A stretch of DNA of 64,000 nt from Geothrix sp. SG200 (GTDB lineage Bacteria; Acidobacteriota; Holophagae; Holophagales; Holophagaceae). Below, piece after piece: positions 1-8,861 of this stretch. A program made the position numbers and the translations under genes. The notes beneath the pieces were generated by a model. That model was not told the DNA's origin. It did not search any database and was given only the letters and a program-made list of their open reading frames with translations. The stretch spans positions 1 through 64,000 of the forward strand of contig NZ_JAKZFR010000008.1 in assembly GCF_022808935.1 (NCBI RefSeq). The letters run 5' to 3'. Every line of letters begins with the position of its first letter. Position 1 is the stretch's first letter.

Positions 1-269
1 GCGGACGAACGGAAAGCCAGGACCAGCGGGAAGTGACGGTGATTGAATAACCCACTTTAGCGCGACGGGACCTTGGTGAAGTCATACCAGAAGCAGATTT
101 GGCCGAGCCCGCCCACGTCGGCCTAACTTTGAATTGGACGATGAGGGGGGATGGGGTTGAGGTTCGTCTAGTCCTGGGGGTGGGGGTGGTAAGTGTTGAA
201 AATCCCGCGGGACTACAGAGGCAGGGTGACTGATTAGGCAGACTAAAAAAAGGCGGATGGGGGTGGGGG
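1..269. other. Left edge, no complete gene
   Basis: I see no complete gene here. The first 36 bases read in frame 1 as a short tail ending in TGA (ADERKARTSGK), which could be the C-terminus of a gene entering from the left, but that is too short to support. The rest has G-runs and scattered stops and looks like plain intergenic DNA downstream of the M28 peptidase gene. Confidence 0.4.
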
Positions 270-1862
270 CTAGCGGGCGGCTTTGAAGGTGGGTTTGGTG
301 GGGGCGTTGGCGACGGCTTGGCCGAGGTCGAAGGTGAACTGGGCCTGCTGGAGCATGCCGCGCAGGTCCCAGGTGGGGTCGTATTCGTCGGTGACCTGGT
401 GGTAGCGCTTGCCATAGGCTGCGGCTTTGGCTTTGAGGGTGGCTGGGTCGGCGCCCAGGTAGTCGCGGCCGCCGCCCACGGAAAGCGCAGGCACGCCCGC
501 CTGGACGAAGCTGAAGTGGTCGGAGCGGAAGTAGCCGCCGGCGGTGTCGGGTCGGCTGGAGGCGACGGCGAGGCCCGAGGCCTTGGCCACGGCGGCGCCC
601 AGGTCGCCGAGGGTGCTGCGGTTGCCGAAGGGCAGGCCGATGTCCCGCGCGGGGGCCACGAAGTTGAGGCTGTCCAGGTTCAGGTCCGCGGCGGTCTTCG
701 CCAGGGGCCAGAGGGGGCTGGCGGCGTAAGCCTTGGAACCCAGCAGCCCCTGCTCCTCCCCGCAGACGAAGAGGAACATCTGGCTGCGCCGGGCGGGGGT
801 GTGGACGGCGGCCTGGGCCATGGCGAGCAGGGCCGCGCAGCCCGAGGCGTTGTCCACGGCGCCGTTGTAGATGCCGTCGCCCTCGTGGCCTGGGTGGCTG
901 TCCGGGGCCGGGGCGGAGCCCTTGCCCAGGTGGTCCCAGTGGGCGGAATAGATGACGACCTCTTCCTTCAGGGCCGGGTCGGAGCCGGGGATCACGCCGG
1001 CCACGTTGAACTGGTCGAGGGTGCGCACCGCGCTGGCGAGGGTGCCCTTGAGGCGCAGGTCCAGGGGCACGGGACGGAAGTCGCGGCGCTGGGCGGCGAC
1101 CCGGAGGGCGTCGAGGTCCCCTCCCCCCTGCTTCACCAGGGCCCGGGCCACGTCCTCGGTGACCCAGCCCTCGAGCGGCGCCCCCTCGGGGCCCTTGGCC
1201 AGCCGGAAGCGCTCCGCGTCCCAGCCGTTGCGCACCACGGGCCAGCCATAGCTGGCGGAGGGGGTGGTATGGACCAGCAGGATGCCGACGGCGCCCTGGC
1301 GGGCGGCCTCCTCGAACTTGTAGGTCCAGCGGCCGAAGTAGCTGAGGTCTGGGCCCTCGAACCGTCCCGGCTCCTCGGGGGTGGGGGCGGGTTCGTTCAC
1401 GAGCACCAGCAGGACCTTGCCCTTCAGATCCATGCCCTTGAAGTCATCCCAGCGGTCCGCGGGCGAATGGATGCCGAAGCCGGCGAAGACCACGGGCGCA
1501 TCGAAGGCCTGCTCGGCCCTGGCGACGCCGGAACCGTAGACGATGGCCGGGCCGAAGGCGGGCGTGGCGCAGGCCCCGCCGCCCATGAAGCTGAGGACGC
1601 TGCGCTCGGGGAGGGTGCGGAGCCCCAGCAGGGGGACGGCCTGCCGGTATGACGTTCCCTGGGCGGGCTTCAGGCCCAGGGCCTGCAGCTGGGTCTCCAG
1701 GTAGCGCACGGTCAGCTCGGCCCCCCGCTGCCCGGTGCCGCGGCCCTCCAGCAGGTCGTCCGCCAGGAAGGCCAGGTGGGCGCGAAGGGGCGCCTCCGGC
1801 ACGGGGGGCGCCGCCTGGGCAAGAAGAGAAACCGTGGCCAGGAGGAACGGCAGCACGCGCAT
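270..1862 (-). CDS. Exported M28-family metallopeptidase with PA domain
   Basis: This is a zinc-dependent aminopeptidase-type protein of about 530 aa, probably acting in the periplasm or outside the cell. The start is ATG at 1862, seven bases after a GGAG site, because it puts a Sec signal (MRVLPFLLATVSLLAQA) at the N-terminus; the frame is open 12 codons further up. A PA-type insertion lies near residues 100-170 (VVFAGFGIHSP). The M28 zinc and catalytic residues are all visible: HWD near 307, DNASG near 336, EE near 369, LDS near 397 and SDH near 450. It lies 25 bases downstream of rsmE on the same strand, so the two are probably cotranscribed. The substrate cannot be told from sequence. Confidence 0.9.
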   Translation of the reverse strand: MRVLPFLLATVSLLAQAAPPVPEAPLRAHLAFLADDLLEGRGTGQRGAELTVRYLETQLQALGLKPAQGTSYRQAVPLLGLRTLPERSVLSFMGGGACATPAFGPAIVYGSGVARAEQAFDAPVVFAGFGIHSPADRWDDFKGMDLKGKVLLVLVNEPAPTPEEPGRFEGPDLSYFGRWTYKFEEAARQGAVGILLVHTTPSASYGWPVVRNGWDAERFRLAKGPEGAPLEGWVTEDVARALVKQGGGDLDALRVAAQRRDFRPVPLDLRLKGTLASAVRTLDQFNVAGVIPGSDPALKEEVVIYSAHWDHLGKGSAPAPDSHPGHEGDGIYNGAVDNASGCAALLAMAQAAVHTPARRSQMFLFVCGEEQGLLGSKAYAASPLWPLAKTAADLNLDSLNFVAPARDIGLPFGNRSTLGDLGAAVAKASGLAVASSRPDTAGGYFRSDHFSFVQAGVPALSVGGGRDYLGADPATLKAKAAAYGKRYHQVTDEYDPTWDLRGMLQQAQFTFDLGQAVANAPTKPTFKAAR

Positions 1863-1887
1863 GAAGACTCCGGAGGGAGCCTTCAGC

Positions 1888-2637
1888 TTACCTCGCAAGA
1901 TGGGGTTTGTCGGGGGACCTTCCCAGCTCGAACTGCACGGCCCCCAGCAGGGCCACGGGGGCGGTGACGGCGCGGAGGATGCTGCGGCCCAGGCTCACGG
2001 GGCACCAGCCGGCGGCGGACAGGGCCGCATACTCGGCCTCCGTGATGCCCCCTTCGGGCCCGCAGGTGAAGGCCAGGGCCTCCCGGCGCAGGTCCGGGTT
2101 GGCCTGGTCCGTGGCCAGCTCGTAGGCCACCCACTTCTGGGGCGCGTCCCAGGCCGGTAGCGCCGGGAAGGGGATGGTCGGGCGGAGCTCGGGCAGACGG
2201 CTGCGGTGGCTCTGCTCGCAGGCGGACTGGAGGATCCGCGCCCAGCGCTCGGCGCGGGCGGCGGTCTTGGCGGCATCGAACTCGCTGCGGGCGTAGGCCA
2301 CGGGCTGGATGAGCGTGACGCCGAGCTCCACCAGCGGCGCCAGCCAGTCGTCGAAGAGGCTGAGCTGCGCGGGGATCGGCAGGCAGGCCTGAAGGGGGAT
2401 GGGCGGCTCGCGGTCCTCGTGCAGGGGGGCCACCAGGCGGGCCACCGCCCGGCCCCGGTCCAGCTCGGCCAGGTCCGCCTTCCAGGGCTGATCCCCCAGG
2501 ACCAGCTCCAGGGCATCGCCGGGCTGGAGGCGCAGGGCGCGCAGGTGACGCGCGGCCTCGGCGCCCAAGGGCAGGGTGAGGTTCTCGGCGGCGTCAGACG
2601 GGGGGGCGAGGAAGAGTCGGGGGAGGCTCACGGGCAT
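1888..2637 (-). CDS. rsmE: 16S rRNA m3U1498 methyltransferase RsmE
   Basis: RsmE methylates N3 of U1498 in 16S rRNA using SAM and belongs to the SPOUT (knotted) methyltransferases. The 249-aa product has the family layout: an N-terminal PUA-like part (MPVSLPRLFLAPP, then GDALELVLGDQ), a central EQSHRSRLPEL segment that matches the family EQ(S/C)xR motif, and the C-terminal knot with FTCGPEGGITEAE and SLGRSILRAVTAP. Three ATG codons in a row (2643, 2640, 2637) make the exact start uncertain. I used the last because it gives the usual MPxxxLPRLF-like beginning. It is divergent from the TerC gene. Confidence 0.93.
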   Translation of the reverse strand: MPVSLPRLFLAPPSDAAENLTLPLGAEAARHLRALRLQPGDALELVLGDQPWKADLAELDRGRAVARLVAPLHEDREPPIPLQACLPIPAQLSLFDDWLAPLVELGVTLIQPVAYARSEFDAAKTAARAERWARILQSACEQSHRSRLPELRPTIPFPALPAWDAPQKWVAYELATDQANPDLRREALAFTCGPEGGITEAEYAALSAAGWCPVSLGRSILRAVTAPVALLGAVQFELGRSPDKPHLAR

Positions 2638-2724
2638 CATCATCCCATGGGCATCCCCTGGGAGAGCGCCCCCTCTGACTGGGGGCTTCCGGCATTCGAT
2701 AAGCTGGATGTCCTGGAGGACTCC

Positions 2725-3669
2725 TTGGTCGACGCCCTGCTGCAAGCCGCTCCCTGGTGGGCCTGGGGGGGCTTCCACGCCTTCGTGTTCCTGATGCTCA
2801 CGTTGGATCTGGGCGTGTTCAACCGGAAGATCCACGCGCCCAGCATGCGGGAGGCCGGGATCTGGAGCGCGGTCTGGATCACGCTGGCCCTCATCTTCAA
2901 CGCGGTGATCTTCCAGACGGAGGGCACCCAGAAGGGGCTGGAGTGGTTCACAGGCTACGTGCTGGAGAAGTCCCTCAGTGTCGACAACCTCTTCGTGTTC
3001 GTCCTGGTGTTCCAGAGCTTCCAGGTGGACCTGCGGCACCAGCACCGGGTGCTGTTCTGGGGTGTGCTGGGGGCCCTGCTCATGCGGGCCGCGATGATCC
3101 TCGCGGGCACGGCCCTGCTGAACCGCTTCGAGTGGATGATGTATGTCTTCGGGGGCTTCCTCCTCTACACCGGCGTGAAGATGCTGCTGGTGAAGGGCGA
3201 GGATCCCGATCCCACCCAGAATCCCATGGTGCGGGCCTTCCGCCGCTTCGTGCCCTACGACGAGCGGGGCGGCCACGAGCACTTCTGGTCGTACAGAGAA
3301 GGCCGTCGCTTCGCCACGCCCATGCTGCTGGTGCTCATCACCATCGAGGTGACGGACCTGGTCTTCGCGGTGGATTCCATCCCGGCGGTGCTGGCGGTGA
3401 GCCGCGATCCCTTCGTGGTCTACACCTCGAACATCTTCGCCATCCTGGGCCTGCGGAGCCTCTACTTCCTGCTGGCCAAGATGATGGACCGCTTCCACCG
3501 CCTGAAGACCGGGTTGGCCATGGTGCTGGCCTTCGTGGGCGTGAAGATGTGCGTCGCCAACTGGGTGCACATCCCCGTGCAGTACAGCCTGCTGATCATC
3601 GCCGCGATCCTGGCCGGCAGCGTGGTGGCCAGCCTGGCCTGGCCCGCGGAGCAGGACGGCGCCGAATGA
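2725..3669 (+). CDS. TerC-family integral membrane protein
   Basis: This is a multi-pass membrane protein of about 314 aa in the TerC/Alx family, which is linked to metal (often Mn2+) handling and tellurite resistance. Two acidic membrane motifs typical of the family are present: LSVDNLFVFVLVF near residue 85 and EVTDLVFAVDSIPA near residue 210. The frame is open from an ATG at 2647. I prefer the TTG at 2725 because a GGAGG lies five bases before it and because the protein then begins just ahead of the first membrane segment (WWAWGGFHAFVFLML), as usual in the family. Its stop overlaps the ribF start, so the two are translationally coupled. Confidence 0.88.
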   Translation: MVDALLQAAPWWAWGGFHAFVFLMLTLDLGVFNRKIHAPSMREAGIWSAVWITLALIFNAVIFQTEGTQKGLEWFTGYVLEKSLSVDNLFVFVLVFQSFQVDLRHQHRVLFWGVLGALLMRAAMILAGTALLNRFEWMMYVFGGFLLYTGVKMLLVKGEDPDPTQNPMVRAFRRFVPYDERGGHEHFWSYREGRRFATPMLLVLITIEVTDLVFAVDSIPAVLAVSRDPFVVYTSNIFAILGLRSLYFLLAKMMDRFHRLKTGLAMVLAFVGVKMCVANWVHIPVQYSLLIIAAILAGSVVASLAWPAEQDGAE

Positions 3670-4616
3670 TGCAGGTCTGGCGCCACACCCTGGAGGCGGC
3701 CCCCGCCGCGGGGCCCTCCATCGTCACCCTGGGGACCTTCGATGGCGTCCACGCGGGCCACCGGGAGCTGCTGCGCATCGCCGCCAGCCGGGCGCGGTCC
3801 GCGGGCCTGCGCGCGGCCGTGGTCACCTTCGACCCGCACCCCGCGGTGGTGGTGGCGCCCCAGCGCAAGCCGAAGCTGCTGATGACCTTGGAGCAGCGCC
3901 TGGAGGCCTTCGAATCCGAAGGGATGGATCTGGCCTGGGTGATCCCCTTCAGCCGCGCCTTCTCGGAGCTGAGTCCCGCTGCCTTCCTGGGCGGCGTGCG
4001 CCGGGCCCTCTCGCCCGTGGAGCTGCACGTGGGGCGGGCCTTCTGCTTCGGGCGGGACCGCAGTGGCAATGTCGACACCCTGGAGGCCTGGGGCGCCGAG
4101 CACGGCTGCGCCGTGCACACCCTGGCCCTACGCGCCCCGGATGGCGGGCGCCTCTCCAGCACCCGCATCCGGGAGGCCCTGGATCGGGGCGAGGTGGAGG
4201 CCGCCACGGAGCTGCTCGGGCATCCCTACACCCTCACGGGCGTGGTGGTGGAGGGCGACCGCCGGGGCCGCCACCTGGGCTTCCCCACGGCGAACCTGGC
4301 CTGGGACCAGGAGCAGCTGCCGGCCTACGGCGTCTACGTGACCGAAGCCTTCCTGCCGCACCACCATCCTTCGTTGGGGGGGCCTCACCTGGGGCTCACC
4401 AACGTGGGCGAGAAGCCCACCTTCGAGGGCCGCCGTCTCACCGTGGAAACCCACCTGCCGGGCTTCGAGGGCGACCTCTACGGCGCCCGCCTCCACCTGC
4501 GCTTCCTCCACCGCCTCCGCGGTGAGGCCCGGTTCGCCTCCGTGGACGAGCTCCGGGCCCAGATCACGCAGGACGTGGCCGAAGGCACCGCCTGGTGGAA
4601 GGCCCGTCGGGCCTGA
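3666..4616 (+). CDS. ribF: Bifunctional riboflavin kinase / FAD synthetase
   Basis: RibF converts riboflavin to FMN and then FAD. The 316-aa protein has the N-terminal nucleotidyltransferase (FAD synthetase) domain with TLGTFDGVHAGHRELL near residue 25 and SSTRIREAL near residue 162. The C-terminal riboflavin kinase domain has GRHLGFPTANL near residue 203 and TNVGEKPTF near residue 245. The length is normal for the family. The start ATG overlaps the TGA of the preceding TerC gene (ATGA). Functional linkage with TerC is not obvious. Confidence 0.95.
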   Translation: MMQVWRHTLEAAPAAGPSIVTLGTFDGVHAGHRELLRIAASRARSAGLRAAVVTFDPHPAVVVAPQRKPKLLMTLEQRLEAFESEGMDLAWVIPFSRAFSELSPAAFLGGVRRALSPVELHVGRAFCFGRDRSGNVDTLEAWGAEHGCAVHTLALRAPDGGRLSSTRIREALDRGEVEAATELLGHPYTLTGVVVEGDRRGRHLGFPTANLAWDQEQLPAYGVYVTEAFLPHHHPSLGGPHLGLTNVGEKPTFEGRRLTVETHLPGFEGDLYGARLHLRFLHRLRGEARFASVDELRAQITQDVAEGTAWWKARRA

Positions 4617-4617
4617 A

Positions 4618-4818
4618 TCAGCTGGCGGCGGCCACCCGCCAGCGGGTGAGGGGGCGCTCGGAGAGGTCCCAGACCTGGAAGCCCAGGGGGAGGCGGCTCA
4701 CGCCCAGGCGCTGGCGGATCTGGGCCTTGGCCGCCTCGAGGCTTTCGGCCTCGATGGGGCCGTACTCCATGAAGTAGCCGCTGAACTTGTAGCCGAAACT
4801 GCGAAAAGAGGTCCGCAT
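4618..4818 (-). CDS. Small hypothetical protein
   Basis: A 66-aa product that I do not recognise. It has a GGAG site five bases before the ATG, aromatic residues near the start (FGYKFSGYFMEYGPIEAESL) and a likely helix (EAAKAQIRQRL). It ends one base from the ribF stop and is convergent with ribF. The composition looks like a folded protein rather than a shadow frame, but there is no domain to name. It could be a conserved small cytoplasmic protein of this lineage. Confidence 0.55.
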   Translation of the reverse strand: MRTSFRSFGYKFSGYFMEYGPIEAESLEAAKAQIRQRLGVSRLPLGFQVWDLSERPLTRWRVAAAS

Positions 4819-4978
4819 GGGGGCTCCGTCAATCCCGTTTCCAAAATGTTCGTCTTTTATTCGCTTTCGTCAAGGCGGAATCACGAAAAAAGTTTGGAAG
4901 AGGGGGAGGAACCCTTCCAGCTTGGGCCCACCCATGGGACAAGGACTGTCGAATCCGCGGGCGGCTGGATCACCCGGC

Positions 4979-5281
4979 TCAGCGGAACCAGAGCTCCACA
5001 CGGGCCTGGAAGGGGGCGGCCAGGGGGCGAGGCAGAGGCCGGGGCAGCGGCCGGAGGACCACGCGGCCCTCATCGCAGTCCTCGTCGCGATAGGGCCGGA
5101 CGTAGGTTTCGGGGCAGTCGCCCCGGCGTTCCCAACGGTCGTCGTCCCAGCGGCGGTAGGAATCCCGGCAGGCATCCCGTTCCACGATCACCACGCGGCG
5201 GGAGGGGCGGCGCCAGGGGCTGTGGGCCGAGAGGGGGAAGGCGGCGAGGGTGGCGAGGGCGAGCAGGGCCAGACGGCGCAT
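4979..5281 (-). CDS. Small exported protein, unknown function
   Basis: A 100-aa product. The start at 5281 is set by a strong AAGGAGGT site just upstream, although the frame stays open to 5446. The first 20 residues (MRRLALLALATLAAFPLSA) form a clear Sec signal peptide. The mature part is highly charged, with two Cys (ERDACRDSY and RGDCPET, plus EDCDEG) that could form disulfides, and a Pro-Arg-rich stretch before the end. It is probably periplasmic. No family is recognised. Confidence 0.6.
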   Translation of the reverse strand: MRRLALLALATLAAFPLSAHSPWRRPSRRVVIVERDACRDSYRRWDDDRWERRGDCPETYVRPYRDEDCDEGRVVLRPLPRPLPRPLAAPFQARVELWFR

Positions 5282-5446
5282 GGGACCTCCTTGCGGGGAC
5301 GGGGCGGGTTGCCCGCGACGAAGGAGGTTCACGACCCGTGCCAGATGGGGAAGTGGAGCGATCAGGGTGGTTGGCGGCCTGCAGTTGCCGGGGCGCAGCG
5401 CGAAATGCAACATCGGAACCCACGGGCGTGGCAGGGGACGACGCAA

Positions 5447-6061
5447 TCAGCGCTGGCGGCGATCCCCCACCACCACCGCGGGCACCCCGGCGACGATGGC
5501 CCATTCGGGCACGTCCTTCGTGACCACGGCCCCCATGGCCACCACGGCGTGGTCGCCGATGGTGACGCCATCCGTGACGCCGGCGTTGGCGCCGATCCAG
5601 ACATCGCGACCGAGGCGGATGCCGCGGGAGCGCACGGGCTGGTCCTTGAGGTCGCGGTCCGGCTTCATCCCGTGATCGAAGGCGTAGATCGCCGCCCCGC
5701 TGGCGATGCGCGTGCCATCGCCGATGGTGATGCCCTTGCGGCCGCCGTCCAGCCGCGCCCCGGCGTTCACGCTGACATCGGTTCCCAGGGTGAGGGGGCC
5801 GTGCAGGAAGGCCTGGGCGGCGATGGCGCAGCGGTCGCCCATCACGATGCCGCGCCCGGGCTCGCCGAAGATGGCGGCATCGGGCGCGATGAAGCAGCCC
5901 GCGCCGAGGGTCACGGTCTCCTGGGCCACGAGGCGCGCCTGCACGTCGGCCTGCCAGGCCTCGGCCCAGGCCCGGTGCCGGGGCTTGAGGGCGAAGTACA
6001 GCCAGGGCATCCAGGCCAGGCGGCGCTGGTGCTGCTCCCGCAGGGCCTCGAGGTCGCGCAT
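5447..6061 (-). CDS. Hexapeptide-repeat acyltransferase
   Basis: This is a left-handed beta-helix (LbH) acetyltransferase of the maltose/galactoside O-acetyltransferase type, about 204 aa. Imperfect hexapeptide repeats run from about residue 50 ([17 protein letters not shown]) to the end ([30 protein letters not shown]). The catalytic-type His is in AIYAFDHGM. The N-terminal 45 residues are helical. The start is uncertain: ATG at 6061 is used, and the frame is open to ATGs further up that would overlap the marC-type promoter region. It is divergent from the MarC gene. The acceptor is unknown; sugar or lipid-linked saccharides are usual. Confidence 0.85.
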   Translation of the reverse strand: MRDLEALREQHQRRLAWMPWLYFALKPRHRAWAEAWQADVQARLVAQETVTLGAGCFIAPDAAIFGEPGRGIVMGDRCAIAAQAFLHGPLTLGTDVSVNAGARLDGGRKGITIGDGTRIASGAAIYAFDHGMKPDRDLKDQPVRSRGIRLGRDVWIGANAGVTDGVTIGDHAVVAMGAVVTKDVPEWAIVAGVPAVVVGDRRQR

Positions 6062-6089
6062 GGGGTCATGGTAGCGGGTACAGTGGGCC

Positions 6090-6776
6090 ATGCCCCACCT
6101 CGGCCCCCTGCCCACCTTGTCCTTCGCCCTCGGCGTGGCCACGTCGCTGTTCTCGGTGCTGAACCCCATCAGCGCCGCGGCCATCTTCGCCAGCGCCACC
6201 ACGGGCATGGAGCAGCCGGCCCTGCGCCGCAGCGCGAAGAAGGCCGCCCTCACGGCGGGCGCGGCCATGCTGGCCTTCGCCCTGGTGGGCCAGTTCATCT
6301 TCAGCCTCTTCGGCTTCACGGCCCTGGCCATGCGCTTCGTGGGCGGGGTGCTGGTGCTCTACCGCGCCATCGCCATGCTCTACGGCGAGGATCCCCGCGA
6401 GCGCAGCACCGAGGACGAGAAGGCCGAGGCCAGCCGCAAGCTGCCGGAGGACTTCGCCATCATCCCCTTCGGCATCCCGCTGGTGGCGGGCCCCGGCACG
6501 CTGTCCACCGTGATGGGCATGATCGCGGGCATCGGCTGGCTGGAGTACGGCGTGGTGCTGCTGGCCATCCTGCTGAACACCTGGATCGTCTACCTCTTCC
6601 TGCGCAAGGCGCCGGCCGTCTTCGCCCGCCTGGGCGCCATCGGCACCAAGGTGGTGAACAAGCTCATGGGCCTCATCCTGGCCGCCGTGGCCATGCAGTT
6701 CCTCATCAACGGCGTGAAGGCCCTCTACGTCGAGATGCGCGAGACGCCGCCGGCGGCCGTCATCTCGACGAAGTAG
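6090..6776 (+). CDS. MarC-family membrane protein
   Basis: This inner-membrane protein of 228 aa belongs to the MarC/YchE family, whose transport role is unsettled. Six hydrophobic segments can be picked out. The family-typical [12 protein letters not shown] is near residue 20, and [19 protein letters not shown] near residue 125 matches the conserved second half-repeat motif. The end is followed after two bases by the convergent stop of the glutathione peroxidase gene. Confidence 0.88.
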   Translation: MPHLGPLPTLSFALGVATSLFSVLNPISAAAIFASATTGMEQPALRRSAKKAALTAGAAMLAFALVGQFIFSLFGFTALAMRFVGGVLVLYRAIAMLYGEDPRERSTEDEKAEASRKLPEDFAIIPFGIPLVAGPGTLSTVMGMIAGIGWLEYGVVLLAILLNTWIVYLFLRKAPAVFARLGAIGTKVVNKLMGLILAAVAMQFLINGVKALYVEMRETPPAAVISTK

Positions 6777-7307
6777 CTACTTCAGGGCCGCCTCGATGGC
6801 GGCGCGAAGGTCGGGGCTGTCGGGGGCGACCTTGCTGGGGAAGGCCTGGAGCACCTGGCCATCCTTGCCCACGAGGTACTTGTGGAAGTTCCAGGCGGGC
6901 TCGCCGTGCTTGGCCGTGAGGAACTGGTACACGGGGGCCTGGTGCGCGCCCTTCACGTCCAGCTTCTCGAAGAGGGGGAAGGTCACGCCGTAGTTCTTCT
7001 GGCAGAAGCTCTCGATCTGGGCCGCGGTGCCGGGCTCCTGGGCGCCGAACTGGTTGCAGGGGAAGCCGAGCACCACCAGGCCGCGGTCCTTGTAGTCCGC
7101 GTAGAGCTTCTGCAGCCCCGCGTACTGGGGCGTGAACCCGCACTCGCTGGCCACGTTCACGGCCAGCACGACCTTGTCTTGGTAGGCGGCCAGGGACTGG
7201 GGCTTTCCGTCCAGGGTGCGGAGGGTGATCTCGTGCAGGGACATGGGGACCTTCCTTTCGGCGGCGGGCAGGGTCAGGGCGAGGAAGAGGGCGAGGGCGG
7301 CGCGCAA
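6777..7307 (-). CDS. Glutathione peroxidase-family protein with signal peptide
   Basis: This thioredoxin-fold peroxidase reduces peroxides, usually with thioredoxin in bacteria. The catalytic tetrad is visible: Cys in NVASECGFTPQY, Gln in NQFGAQEPGT, and Trp/Asn in EPAWNFHKYLV. I chose the TTG at 7307 because a GGAGGT precedes it and because it adds a hydrophobic leader (RAALALFLALTLPAAE), so the enzyme would be exported. A cytoplasmic form from the ATG at 7244, which also has an AGGAAGG site, is possible. The product is 176 aa or 155 aa accordingly. Confidence 0.88.
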   Translation of the reverse strand: MRAALALFLALTLPAAERKVPMSLHEITLRTLDGKPQSLAAYQDKVVLAVNVASECGFTPQYAGLQKLYADYKDRGLVVLGFPCNQFGAQEPGTAAQIESFCQKNYGVTFPLFEKLDVKGAHQAPVYQFLTAKHGEPAWNFHKYLVGKDGQVLQAFPSKVAPDSPDLRAAIEAALK

Positions 7308-7433
7308 GGAACCTCCGGGGACACCGGTTGGATGCCCCCGCGGGAGACGCCGTGCCGGGCTGGGGAAAAAGATTGAAGAGCCACGGTCTCCGGCGAGGAT
7401 CTGCGTTAGCCTTTGAACCGACTGGACCTTCCC

Positions 7434-8861
7434 ATGCCCGAATCCAGCCCGTTCCGCCCGACACCACCGGAGGCCGCCGTCACCGGCGCAGCCCGGATTG
7501 CGCTGACCTACGCGATCCTCTCGGCCGCCTGGATCCTGTTCTCGGACCGCCTGGTGCAGGCCCTCACGGCGGATCCGGCCTGGATGACCGTCCTGAGCAT
7601 CCTCAAGGGCTGGGCCTTCGTGGCCGTCACCGCCACGATGCTGTTCCTCATGGTGCGGCGCCTGGTGGCCCGCGTGGCCCACCGGGAGGCCCAGTTCCGC
7701 ACGCTGATCCACGCCATTCCCGACATGGTGTGGCTGAAGGATCCGCAAGGCGTCTACCTCGCCTGCAACCCGGCCTTCGAGCGGTTCTTCGGGGTCCCGG
7801 AGGCCGCCATCCAGGGGAGGACCGACCATGACTTCCTCCCCAAGGAGGAGGCGGACTTCTTCCGGCAGAAGGACCGGGAGGCCATGGACGCGGGGGGCCC
7901 CCGGGCCAACGAGGAGTGGGTCACCCTGGCGGACGGCGGCGGCCGCATCCTGCTCGAGACCCTGAAGACGCCCATGCGGGACCGCTCCGGCGCCCTCATC
8001 GGCGTGCTGGGCATCGCGCGGGACATCACGGAGCAGGACAGCCACACCCGGGAGCGGGCGAAGCTCCAGGCCCAGCTCTTCGAGGCGCAGAAGCTGGAAT
8101 CCATCGGGCGCTTCGCGGGGGGCGTGGCCCACGACTACAACAACATGCTGGGGGTGATCCTCGCGAACGCCGACCTGGCCCTGGACCGGATGGGGACGGA
8201 CCGGCCCGAGCGGAGGTACCTGGAGGAGATCATCAAGGCGGCCCGCCACTCGGCGGACCTCACCTCCCGGATGCTGGGCTTCGCCCGGCGGCGGGCGCTG
8301 GAGGCGAAGGAGGTGGATCTCAACCGGGCCGTGGCGGAGCTCCTGCCCGTCCTGGGCCGGCTGGCGGGCGAGCGCATCCGGATCGACTGGGAGCCGGCCG
8401 CGAACCTGTGGCCCGCGCTGGCGGACTCCACCCAGCTCGAGCAGGTGCTGACGAACCTGGTGGCCAACGCCCGGGATGCCATCGAGGGGACGGGCCGGAT
8501 CCGGCTCGAGACCGCCAACTGGACGCTGGTGGATGGGGATTGCGCGGCCTGGATCGAGGCGGAGCCGGGCGAGTACGTGGGCATCCACGTGGCGGACACC
8601 GGCGCCGGCATGGCGCCCGGCCTGGTACCCGACATCTTCGAGCCCTTCTTCACCACCAAGGCTTCGGGCCACGGCACCGGCCTGGGCCTGGCCATGGTCC
8701 ACAACATCGTCCGGCAGCACCGGGGAACCCTGCAGGTGGACACGGCCCCCGGGCGGGGCACCACCTTCCGCGTGCTGCTGCCGCGGGCCGGGGGCGCGCG
8801 GGGCGAGGCTTCCGCTACTTCCGCAGCTTCATCAGGTCCAGGAAGATCACCAGCGCCATGA
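7434..8861 (+). CDS. Membrane PAS sensor histidine kinase
   Basis: A 475-aa sensor kinase. Two membrane helices (residues about 20-40 and 55-75) precede a PAS domain (about 85-205, IPDMVWLKDPQGVYLACNPA). The dimerisation/phosphoacceptor box is FAGGVAHDYNNMLGVI near 225 and the ATPase has N (LTNLVANARDAI), G1 (DTGAGM), F (FEPFFTTK) and G2 (GTGLGLAMV) boxes. It resembles the NtrB-like hybrid kinase subgroup but has no receiver. The partner regulator is not adjacent. The 3' end overlaps the 3' end of rseP by 47 bases in convergent orientation, so transcripts would be antisense there. Confidence 0.92.
   Translation: MPESSPFRPTPPEAAVTGAARIALTYAILSAAWILFSDRLVQALTADPAWMTVLSILKGWAFVAVTATMLFLMVRRLVARVAHREAQFRTLIHAIPDMVWLKDPQGVYLACNPAFERFFGVPEAAIQGRTDHDFLPKEEADFFRQKDREAMDAGGPRANEEWVTLADGGGRILLETLKTPMRDRSGALIGVLGIARDITEQDSHTRERAKLQAQLFEAQKLESIGRFAGGVAHDYNNMLGVILANADLALDRMGTDRPERRYLEEIIKAARHSADLTSRMLGFARRRALEAKEVDLNRAVAELLPVLGRLAGERIRIDWEPAANLWPALADSTQLEQVLTNLVANARDAIEGTGRIRLETANWTLVDGDCAAWIEAEPGEYVGIHVADTGAGMAPGLVPDIFEPFFTTKASGHGTGLGLAMVHNIVRQHRGTLQVDTAPGRGTTFRVLLPRAGGARGEASATSAASSGPGRSPAP

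Noticed and set aside
318-1652. Long plus-strand open frame opposite the M28 peptidase
   Set aside because: Gly/Ala/Val/His-rich composition without motifs; a mirror of a GC-rich coding strand.
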